DNA of 64,000 bases from GCA-2720975 sp964469565 (GTDB lineage: Bacteria > Planctomycetota > UBA1135 > GCA-002686595), in the NCBI GenBank assembly GCA_964469565.1, contig CAYXZD010000017.1:32114-96113 (forward strand). The letters run 5' to 3'. The translations under genes and the position numbers were made by a program. Shown here one piece after another: positions 8,611 to 16,155 of this stretch (position 1 is its first letter; each line of letters opens with the position of its first letter). Under the pieces are notes generated by a model. It saw nothing but the letters and a program-made list of their open reading frames with translations, was not told the origin of the DNA and did no database searches.

Positions 8611-10106
8611 CAGACCGACTTCGGAACAATGAACGGCTCCCGATAGTTTCGAGTCAGCAGGCGGTTGGCTGCCTCATTGTCTACAAAACGCTCCGTTTCA
8701 GGGTTCAGCTCCAGAGCAGCTCCCAGGGTCAATGGATGCTCCTGCAGGTCGACGCCGTTGAGCTCAAGGTGCTTCACTAGGCGACTGAAAGCTGCTGCTT
8801 TCAGGTCATCTGAGGCCAGGTCCAAGCGAATCTCATCAGAACTCGAAGCTCGCCCAAGGGTGTAGGAGATGTTGGCCATGTGACACAGGCTACTCGAGAT
8901 GTGGCCCTCAATAATGGGCGCATTCAACCGGTCACTTTCCCCATGCCTGATCGCATCAATCAGGTTGGCAAAATGGCTCGTTGAACCTTTCCATTCCTTG
9001 AGCTTCTTGCCGTCGTTTCCGAACGCTTGGGCCGAAGTGTACCCAGGGATCAACACGTATCCGCGTTCACACATGATCGTCACGCCAATCGAGCCGGATT
9101 GGATTCGATCCATGCTCCCGCCCCAGTTTTCCCCCTGGGCTTGTTTATCGCGGGGTAGTCCTCGCACCTCGAACAACAGCGGCGCAGGACCATAGTCAAA
9201 GAGTGTAACCATGGAATTGGGAGTGTCGCCGTCGTCGTCATAACCCACACGCCCGCCGATACTCTGCACTGACGGAGCAAGTGCATCTTCACCTAACGCC
9301 CAACGGCACAGGTCTACCTGATGGATGCCCTGATTGCCTAGGTCCCCATTGCCTGTTTGAAACTGCCAATGCCAGTCATAATGCAGTTGCTGCCTGTGCA
9401 GAGGATCAAGGGGCGCAGGTCCGCAATACAGATTCCAGTCCACGTGATCGGGAACGGTCTGCGGCTCTTCCAACTTGCCGATACTCTTGCGGGGTTTGAA
9501 ACACGATCCGTGCGCATACCGGATCTCCCCGAGCTCCCCTGCGCGCAGGAATTCGACAGCCGATCGGATACCTGAACTCGACCTCGACTGCGTTCCCGTC
9601 TGAACGAAGCGCCCATATTTTTCCGAAGCGCGCACCATCTGGCGACCTTCAAAGATGTTGTGGCAAACGGGCTTTTCGACGTAGACATCCTTGCCCGCCT
9701 GACAGCTCCAGATCGTCTGAATAGCGTGCAGGTGGTTGGGCGTTGCGATCGAGACGATATCGATATCCTCGCGTTCGAGCAGAATGCGCAGGTCCGCATA
9801 GGTGTCCACCCTGTCCTCGCCCGCCCAACCCTTCTTTGACTTCTTGTTCTTGAGCAACTCGCCAGCCCGTTGCTTGAGAACCTTGGAATCCACATCGACA
9901 AGGGCAACCACATCCACACCCGGTAGGGATTGGAATCCTCCGATGTGAGCATTGCCTCGGCTGCGAACGCCCACAACGGCGACTTTGAGTGTGTCCTCAA
10001 GCCTAGGCTCGCGCGGAATCGGAGTCGCGCTGCAAGAGGGCAAGGCGGGAAGAACGGCAGCGGCAGAGGCAGCCTGGATGAGTGAGCGGCGGGTAAGTGG
10101 CGTCAT
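8610..10106 (-). CDS. Tat-exported Gfo/Idh/MocA family oxidoreductase
   Basis: NAD(P)-dependent sugar or inositol dehydrogenase family member. The ATG at 10106 is preferred over the TTG one codon earlier. The N-terminus has a twin-arginine signal (TRRSLIQAASAAAVLPALPSC), so the enzyme is folded with cofactor before export. The Rossmann motif is KVAVVGVRSRGNAHIGGF, and the family's EKP motif occurs as VYVEKPVCHN. A C-terminal alpha/beta domain follows. Characterised exported relatives oxidise or epimerise glycosides with a tightly bound nucleotide. Neighbouring DUF1080 and LamG-like lipoproteins suggest a periplasmic 3-keto-glycoside route; that link is inferred. It is the upstream partner of the 7936-8610 lipoprotein. 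Confidence 0.92.
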   Translation of the reverse strand: MTPLTRRSLIQAASAAAVLPALPSCSATPIPREPRLEDTLKVAVVGVRSRGNAHIGGFQSLPGVDVVALVDVDSKVLKQRAGELLKNKKSKKGWAGEDRVDTYADLRILLEREDIDIVSIATPNHLHAIQTIWSCQAGKDVYVEKPVCHNIFEGRQMVRASEKYGRFVQTGTQSRSSSGIRSAVEFLRAGELGEIRYAHGSCFKPRKSIGKLEEPQTVPDHVDWNLYCGPAPLDPLHRQQLHYDWHWQFQTGNGDLGNQGIHQVDLCRWALGEDALAPSVQSIGGRVGYDDDGDTPNSMVTLFDYGPAPLLFEVRGLPRDKQAQGENWGGSMDRIQSGSIGVTIMCERGYVLIPGYTSAQAFGNDGKKLKEWKGSTSHFANLIDAIRHGESDRLNAPIIEGHISSSLCHMANISYTLGRASSSDEIRLDLASDDLKAAAFSRLVKHLELNGVDLQEHPLTLGAALELNPETERFVDNEAANRLLTRNYREPFIVPKSV

Positions 10107-10206
10107 CAAATTGAAGGAGATAGGGGTCCAGTACGCGGGGAGCCCTCAAGGGCGTGCTCGACACCTTAGAATGACCGGCGCCATCCGTGGCAGACATTTT
10201 CGGTCC

Positions 10207-11631
10207 CTACTCGCCCAGCAGACGGTCCATGCGCCCTCGCAGGTCTTCATAAACGCGCTGCAACTCGGGAGACAGACCCCCATTGCGGAGTAGGTTCCCC
10301 TTCTCAAGCGGGGAGCGCCCCAAGTCATACAGACGGTCCGTTTGCTCCAAAAGATTGCGGATCAGTTTGTAGTCTCCGACGCGCAGGGCTGCGTTGCGAT
10401 GCTCATATTCGCCCGCTGGATAGTTTGGGACGAAGTGCTCGGCAAATAGGAAATCTCGCTGGGTGGGTCCTTCAGGCTCGGCCAAGAGTGGCTTGAAACT
10501 GATGGAGTCGTGCTGGTGGCCCTCGGGCAAGGTGCCGGCCACGTCCACGCCGCAGAGTTCCAAGGTGCTGGCCCACAGATCCGTTGTGTTGACCGGCGCA
10601 CCGCACACTGTCCCCTGGGCACCCTCCGCCACGCCCGCCCCCGCTACGATCAGCGGAACATGGACGCCGCCCTCAAACAGAGTCCCCTTGCCCCTGCGCT
10701 TATCCCAGGGGGGTTCACTCGCAGTCCCTTGCGTACCGTTGTCCCCCACCACGATTACCGTCGTCCGAGTACGAACCTCGTGGCTCAATTGGCTTAGGAG
10801 CCAACCCAGTTCGTGATCCACAGCCTCGACCATAGCCTTATGAAACTCGGGTTCGTTGGTCTGCGCAGTCCCCGTCAAGCTTCGTGCAATCAACCCTTCC
10901 GGCGGCCGGTGAATGGGCGTGTGGGCTGCATGGAAGGCTAGGTACACAAACCAGGGCCGATCCCCCGCAGATTCAATGGCGCGCAGGGCATCGTGGCAAG
11001 TGTCGGTCGTCAGATAACCCTGCGCCTCACTCACCTTGCCGTCACGGACCTTCTTCCATTCAAAATAAGCCCTGCGGTCCTTGGGCGACCGCAGGTTGTT
11101 GGGACAACCAGAGTAGTGCTCAAACCCCATGCGCCTAGCATGGTCGATCGCCGCACCCGACCCGCCGAGGTGCCACTTTCCGATGGCCGCCGTGTAATAG
11201 GAATCCTCACTAGCCGCTCGTAGAGTTCGCGGCAGGCTCCACTCGTCAATGCTCAGCCCTTGTTCTCCCTCGCGCAGAGGCACGCCAATCCCCGTTCGAA
11301 ATCCGTAGCGGCCAGTCATGATTGTCGCGCGGGTAGGCGAACAAAAGGGCGTAGACCAACACGAGGTAAAGCGCACACCCGAGCGCGCCAACCCATCCAT
11401 GGTGGGTGTCAGCGGCGGATTGTTGATGGCCCCGTATGCCCCGACCCGATCGATGCCTGCGTCATCGAGCACGACGAGCAGAACATTCGAGGGGAGAGTT
11501 TGGGGTCCTTCCAGCGCATTCGCAGCCCCCTGACCCCACGAACTTTCAACCCAACACACCGAGAAGATGACCCACAGCATCCGTACGCCAAGATGCTGTG
11601 GCCTGAGCCTGCCCGGTTCACTTCGAGCCAT
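10207..11631 (-). CDS. Secreted sulfatase, formylglycine type
   Basis: Sulfatase of about 474 residues. Metal ligands are in VLLVVLDDAG, and the formylglycine motif CSPTR lies around residues 97-101, followed by ATIMTGRYGFRTG. A second active-site block is VVVGDNGTQGT. The frame can begin at GTG 11637, ATG 11631 or ATG 11580. The last starts directly on a hydrophobic signal (MLWVIFSVCWVESSWGQ); I take 11631 because it supplies basic residues before the hydrophobic core, but 11580 is possible. It lies 9 bp downstream of the DUF1080 gene and is probably in one transcript with it. The substrate is unknown. Confidence 0.9.
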   Translation of the reverse strand: MARSEPGRLRPQHLGVRMLWVIFSVCWVESSWGQGAANALEGPQTLPSNVLLVVLDDAGIDRVGAYGAINNPPLTPTMDGLARSGVRFTSCWSTPFCSPTRATIMTGRYGFRTGIGVPLREGEQGLSIDEWSLPRTLRAASEDSYYTAAIGKWHLGGSGAAIDHARRMGFEHYSGCPNNLRSPKDRRAYFEWKKVRDGKVSEAQGYLTTDTCHDALRAIESAGDRPWFVYLAFHAAHTPIHRPPEGLIARSLTGTAQTNEPEFHKAMVEAVDHELGWLLSQLSHEVRTRTTVIVVGDNGTQGTASEPPWDKRRGKGTLFEGGVHVPLIVAGAGVAEGAQGTVCGAPVNTTDLWASTLELCGVDVAGTLPEGHQHDSISFKPLLAEPEGPTQRDFLFAEHFVPNYPAGEYEHRNAALRVGDYKLIRNLLEQTDRLYDLGRSPLEKGNLLRNGGLSPELQRVYEDLRGRMDRLLGE

Positions 11632-11640
11632 GAGCACGCG

Positions 11641-12348
11641 CTAATCAATCACGGGTAGAGGCGTCAGGTCCAATCGCCGGAACGCCGCCGGAGCTCCCTC
11701 TGCCTGCAACGCAATGCGACCTCCGCTCGCTGTGCATTCAAAGCCTTGATTGACGAGGTCTCCATTGACCCACACGTCAATGCAGTCCCCCCGGCACTCG
11801 ATGCGCATGTGGTTCCATTGTCCAGGCGGATTCTCGGAATCATCGGTCAGGTTCTTGATACGACGCGCTGCCCCCTCGGTCGTCCCCCATTTCTCCCGCA
11901 GTCCTCGGCGCTGAACCATATTCTCCACCTTGACGTCCTCGCAAATGCACCAGAAATCACCGGCATTCCCCCTGTGCATCTGAACTTCAATGGACGCGGG
12001 GAACATCTTGTAGAGGCAGCGTGGCGTGGAAGCGTGCACTAACACTCCACAGTTGCCCGGCTCATCCATCCAGCGGTACTCCACATCGAGACGATAGTTA
12101 CTGTACTCCTTGTCCGTGATCAGGTGCCCCTGGGGCGAGCCGAGGCTGATCAAAAGACCGTCTTGGACAACAAAGGTCGGTTCGATCGTTGGCCGACCAT
12201 CAGCTGCGGGGATATCCGTATGCCAACCCTGCAGATCCGAGCCATTGAATAGAGAAACCGTTCCCGCGCCTCCTTGGGTTGAGGCACAGGCTCCAAGGTA
12301 AAGGGTGAGGGCTGCCAAGAGAGTGTGCCGAGTCAGGTGGGTTTGCAT
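11641..12348 (-). CDS. DUF1080 (3-keto-disaccharide hydrolase fold) lipoprotein
   Basis: A lipoprotein (lipobox LGAC, Cys21) whose mature part matches DUF1080: the N-terminal SLFNGSDLQGWHTD signature, then GHLITDKEYSNYRLDVEYRW, NCGVLVHAS, EVQMHRGNAGDFW and GQWNHMRIECRGDCIDVWVNG. Characterised members of this fold act on 3-keto-glycosides, cleaving the bond after oxidation at C3. That makes the nearby Tat-exported Gfo/Idh/MocA protein a plausible partner, although they are separated by the 10207 sulfatase. Length (235) is typical for a single-domain member. It is the first gene of a probable two-gene unit with the downstream sulfatase. Confidence 0.9.
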   Translation of the reverse strand: MQTHLTRHTLLAALTLYLGACASTQGGAGTVSLFNGSDLQGWHTDIPAADGRPTIEPTFVVQDGLLISLGSPQGHLITDKEYSNYRLDVEYRWMDEPGNCGVLVHASTPRCLYKMFPASIEVQMHRGNAGDFWCICEDVKVENMVQRRGLREKWGTTEGAARRIKNLTDDSENPPGQWNHMRIECRGDCIDVWVNGDLVNQGFECTASGGRIALQAEGAPAAFRRLDLTPLPVID

Positions 12349-12412
12349 GGACCCACCCTAGCATTCCACACTCAAGGTACGGGTACCTGTCTCGCGGTCC
12401 ATCGCCTAATGG

Positions 12413-14476
12413 CTAGCGGCCGAGCCGACTAAAGAGTTCAGCGAGCTCCTCGGGGGTGTCTACAGCGAGGGGTTTAGGGGCTCCCTCAGCGTGGTAGAGA
12501 GCCTGCGCGCATTTCGGCACTGAGCCTAGCCAGTGCAGCGGAGTTGGACTGAGCAGGGCAGCAAACGAGCTCAACCCGCCCGTGCGCATGGCTCGCGGGA
12601 GCATGTTTTCGTGATCAATGCGATCGATCTGGTCAAAGTCCCATCCACCCTCGATAATCACCTGGGACAAAGGGGTGCTCGCAAGGGCCGCAGCTATCGT
12701 GATCACTGGGGCAGAGGGTCCAAGGCCCGCGAGAACAACCCTCAGGTTCGGATGTTCCTGCTCAAGGAAGGTCAGGGTGGTCAATACGTCTTGAACACGT
12801 TCGGCCACAAGTGTGCGGTTGTAGCCCCACGTGTACCCCACATAGGTTGAATGTCGCCGAGAGTCGACGGGCACCGCCCCCAGCGGCTGGATCAGGACCT
12901 TTGGCCCCGGCCAATGATCGAGCGCATCCCGCAGGCTCCCTTGGGGAGAATCGGAACCCACCATGACGAGAACATCTCCCTTGAGGGAATCGTTCGGTGC
13001 CGGCCAAGCCTTGACCTGCACACGATGCCCGGTGCCCCCGGGCGTGAGGATGAGATCACGGACAACGGGCCCAGCTGAGACTTCGGTGAACTGCACCCCG
13101 CCCTGGGTGAGATCGAGGGGTTGAATCATGACCTCCAAGGCCCCGCCAACCAGGCTACGGAACCGAACCGGATCAATGGCCGCTAGCTTTTGAAGTTCCT
13201 CCACCTCGCCTTTTGCATGGGCGAGAAGCGAAGCGCGCACACCAGCGAGGTCAGTGCTCGACTCAGGCTGGGGATGCTCAGGGGTAAAGACAGTCATCTC
13301 TTCGACAGTCAGGGGCACAATCGGCGGTTCGCTATTGGGAGTCCCCAAGCCAAGCTGCAAGTGATCATTCATCCAGGTGTACATATGCCCCCGTGAAACC
13401 CGGTTGAAATTGTGGGGAAACTCCGGGTAGCACCATGCCTGCACGAGATCAGGATCGGCCACCAAGGCGTACAGCTCGCGCAGCTGAGGTAGTCCATCTT
13501 CCAGAATCTGCAGCGTCCAGTCATTCGCTGCGGTCATCCCTAAGGGTCTCGGTGCCGCTAGGGCTGCAAACTCCACATTGCCACTCCCCACTCGCAGCCC
13601 TGAGGCATTCTCGCAAATACAGCCACCTTGCATACGAGTCGAGACCATCACCGCAGGGAAGAGCACCGCAGGCCTGTCGTCAATCGCTCCGAGAATAAAA
13701 GTCTGTGTCCCACCGCCGCTCGCACCCGTCACCCCCACCCGCTCAGGATCGACATCGGGTAACGACAATAAGAAATCCAGTGCACGCAAAGAGTCGAGGG
13801 TTTGTAATCCAAAGTGGCTCATGCCCCACAGCTCCGCTTGAACATCACCAAAGCCGTGCCGATGGTCCAACTGCTTGGAATCGGAATATCCGATCATGTC
13901 ATAGTGGAAAACAATGCAACCCATGCGAGCCAGTTGGACGCAACGGGCTTGGTGTTTGCGACGTGCGTTGGGTAGATGCTCATCCTGACCTCGTTTGATT
14001 TTCTTGCGCCCATCCTCTTCGCTGTGCACGGTGAAGCGACCATTGATGTCGTGCCCATGAGGTGAGAGGACTGCGGGAAGGGGTCCCTTTCGAGGTGCGC
14101 TGGGTCGGTACAAACTCCCGGTCACATAGAATCCCGGAAGCGATTCCAAGCGCACACGTTCCACCGTATAGCCCGGCCGCTCAACCAAGCCGTGAACGAG
14201 TGGGCGGAGATTCCGTGCCGGCGGTGATGGCCACAGCCCTGCCGCAACAAGAATCTGACGCCGCACCCGGGCACTGCGTTTCTCCCAATCCTCAACGCTT
14301 GCAGGAGCGCTCCAAGGGTGGTGCGAGTCGAGCGTGACTAGGCTTGAACTGCGCACGTCCCCCTCGACAACCTGCGCGTCGGCAGCGTCCTGGCCAAGGG
14401 CAGCCTCCGGCTGAGCACAAAGCGCACAGGTGAGAAGGGCGGCCCCGGGCCATACTCTGGATGGAGAGGGTTTCAC
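12413..14476 (-). CDS. Secreted acetylxylan-esterase-like alpha/beta hydrolase
   Basis: Exported alpha/beta hydrolase of 687 residues, starting at GTG 14476, which overlaps the stop of the upstream sulfatase (GTGA). A signal peptide (GAALLTCALCAQPEAALGQ) precedes the mature protein. A clear hydrolase half spans about residues 100-380: oxyanion region LSPHGHDINGRF, then the nucleophile elbow GVTGASGGGTQTF with Ser253. The WCYPEFPHNFNR segment carries a candidate catalytic histidine. The C-terminal 300 residues look like a second, diverged alpha/beta-hydrolase-like domain with no obvious nucleophile elbow. Relatives in planctomycetes are annotated as acetylxylan esterases. De-acetylation of polysaccharides would fit the linked sulfatases, but the substrate is inferred. 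Confidence 0.8.
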   Translation of the reverse strand: MKPSPSRVWPGAALLTCALCAQPEAALGQDAADAQVVEGDVRSSSLVTLDSHHPWSAPASVEDWEKRSARVRRQILVAAGLWPSPPARNLRPLVHGLVERPGYTVERVRLESLPGFYVTGSLYRPSAPRKGPLPAVLSPHGHDINGRFTVHSEEDGRKKIKRGQDEHLPNARRKHQARCVQLARMGCIVFHYDMIGYSDSKQLDHRHGFGDVQAELWGMSHFGLQTLDSLRALDFLLSLPDVDPERVGVTGASGGGTQTFILGAIDDRPAVLFPAVMVSTRMQGGCICENASGLRVGSGNVEFAALAAPRPLGMTAANDWTLQILEDGLPQLRELYALVADPDLVQAWCYPEFPHNFNRVSRGHMYTWMNDHLQLGLGTPNSEPPIVPLTVEEMTVFTPEHPQPESSTDLAGVRASLLAHAKGEVEELQKLAAIDPVRFRSLVGGALEVMIQPLDLTQGGVQFTEVSAGPVVRDLILTPGGTGHRVQVKAWPAPNDSLKGDVLVMVGSDSPQGSLRDALDHWPGPKVLIQPLGAVPVDSRRHSTYVGYTWGYNRTLVAERVQDVLTTLTFLEQEHPNLRVVLAGLGPSAPVITIAAALASTPLSQVIIEGGWDFDQIDRIDHENMLPRAMRTGGLSSFAALLSPTPLHWLGSVPKCAQALYHAEGAPKPLAVDTPEELAELFSRLGR

Positions 14477-15996
14477 TCCCTGGATCGTAACGCCTGGCGC
14501 ACTCCACCCTCTGCCTCAACTAGGGATTGGAGTCGAGCCTGCATGGCCAGCACCCGTTCGGGCTCCCGTTCGCTCAGGTCGTTTTCCTCGCCGACGTCCT
14601 CGGCGAGATTGAACAACTGCGGCGCTTTGCGCTTGCCGACGGGCGCAATGTATTTCCAATGCCCTTCCCGAAGGGCCAACCCGCGCGCCTCTTCGATCAA
14701 TAGGGGTGTTCCCAATGGCTCCCGTCCGCACAGGGCAGGCCAGACGCTGCGCGAATCGATGCCCTGATCGGCCTCGAGTTCTTGATCGAGCAACTCTGCA
14801 AAGCTCGCAAGGAAGTCGATCTGGTTAATGGTCGCAGCCGAAACTCCAGGCTGAATCTGCCCGGGCCATCGAATGATGAGGGGAACTCGCGTACCTCCCT
14901 CGTAAATCTGGTACTTGCCCCCGCGGTACGGCCCCGATCCATCATGGCCGCGGTCGCTCTCCTTCGTGGAGGTGAGCACGGTTGTGCCATCTTCATAGCC
15001 ATCATCATAGACCGGCCCATTGTCACTGGAAAAAATCACAATCGTGTTGTCACTCAGTCCGTGAGATTCGAGTGCCCGTAGAACCGCACCGGCGCTGTAG
15101 TCGAGCTGCACCATCGCATCTCCTCGATAGCTGAGCTTCGACCGGCCATGAAAGCGCGGGTGCGGAACACGTGGAACGTGAATATCCTGGGACGAAAAGA
15201 ACAAGAAGAACGGTTGGTCCTTTTTCTGGCTGGCGATGTACTGGCAGGCTTGGGAAACAAAAACGTCTGCCATCGTCTCATCATTCCACAGGGCTGAGCG
15301 CCCGCCCCACATGGTCCCGATTCGGCCGATTCCATTGATGACCGAGTTGTTGTGTCCGTGAGAGCTGCCGTAGTAGCTCATGCTCGCCGGGTCCTCTTTT
15401 CCATTGGGATAGACTGTCCCGCTGAATCCCTCGGGTCGTTTTCCAACGAACAGTGGATCGGCGGGATCGAGGTTGACGACCGAGTGGTTTTCCACATAGA
15501 CGCACGGCACGCGATCGTTGGTGGAAGGCAGGAGAAACGAGTAGTCAAAGCCCACTTCCAGCGGGCCCGGTGCCACCTTGCCGTTCCAATCCACCGCAGT
15601 CTTGCCATCGCCTATGCCGAGGTGCCACTTGCCGATCACCGCCGTGCGGTACCCGGCCTGGCCAAACAACTTGGGCAAGGTAAACATGTCAGGCTTGATC
15701 TTCATCGGTGCGTTGGGCGGCAACACCCGCACGCCATGTCGAAAGCCGTGGATTCCGGTCAGCATTGAGAACCTCGACGGCGTGCAAGTCGCAGCGGAAC
15801 AGTGACCATCGGTGAATCGCAGACCCTCCGAAGCCAACCCGTCCAAGTGGGGAGTCGGGATCTGAGTCGCCCCATACACGCCGAGGTCTCCATAACCCAC
15901 GTCATCACCGTAGATGATTACGACGTTGGGGCGGGACGAATCGAGAGGGGCGCCTGATCCTGCGAGGATCGCCAAGAGTAGGGGTGTTATGAACAT
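14473..15996 (-). CDS. Secreted arylsulfatase A-like enzyme, formylglycine type
   Basis: A sulfatase of 507 residues with a short signal peptide (MFITPLLLAILAGSGA). Metal-binding acidic residues are in VVIIYGDDVGYGDLG (D31, D32). The formylglycine motif is CTPSR at residues 71-75, then FSMLTG. Further conserved blocks are GKWHLG, HVPRVPHPRF and FSSDNGPVYDDGYEDG. The PYRGGKYQIYEGGTRVPLI segment is typical of arylsulfatase A-type members. It is upstream of and translationally coupled to the esterase (4 bp overlap), which suggests that de-sulfation and de-acylation act on the same glycan. Confidence 0.93.
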   Translation of the reverse strand: MFITPLLLAILAGSGAPLDSSRPNVVIIYGDDVGYGDLGVYGATQIPTPHLDGLASEGLRFTDGHCSAATCTPSRFSMLTGIHGFRHGVRVLPPNAPMKIKPDMFTLPKLFGQAGYRTAVIGKWHLGIGDGKTAVDWNGKVAPGPLEVGFDYSFLLPSTNDRVPCVYVENHSVVNLDPADPLFVGKRPEGFSGTVYPNGKEDPASMSYYGSSHGHNNSVINGIGRIGTMWGGRSALWNDETMADVFVSQACQYIASQKKDQPFFLFFSSQDIHVPRVPHPRFHGRSKLSYRGDAMVQLDYSAGAVLRALESHGLSDNTIVIFSSDNGPVYDDGYEDGTTVLTSTKESDRGHDGSGPYRGGKYQIYEGGTRVPLIIRWPGQIQPGVSAATINQIDFLASFAELLDQELEADQGIDSRSVWPALCGREPLGTPLLIEEARGLALREGHWKYIAPVGKRKAPQLFNLAEDVGEENDLSEREPERVLAMQARLQSLVEAEGGVRQALRSRE

Positions 15997-16155
15997 GCCT
16001 GCACCCTAACCCATTGGGGCCAGCCTATGAGCCCTTGAGTCGTCACGCGCAACGCCCGATTCGCTGCGCTAACTGGGAACCCTTTTTTATTGCGCGCTCC
16101 GGGCCGTGAAGACCGGGAGCTACCGGGCCTCCACTCACGCCGCCCAACCTGCAGT

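Noticed and set aside
16081..16115. T-run after a GGGAACCC sequence as a possible terminator
   Set aside because: The stem would have only three pairs with a two-base loop, and no plus-strand gene ends upstream; on the minus strand the run is an A-run.
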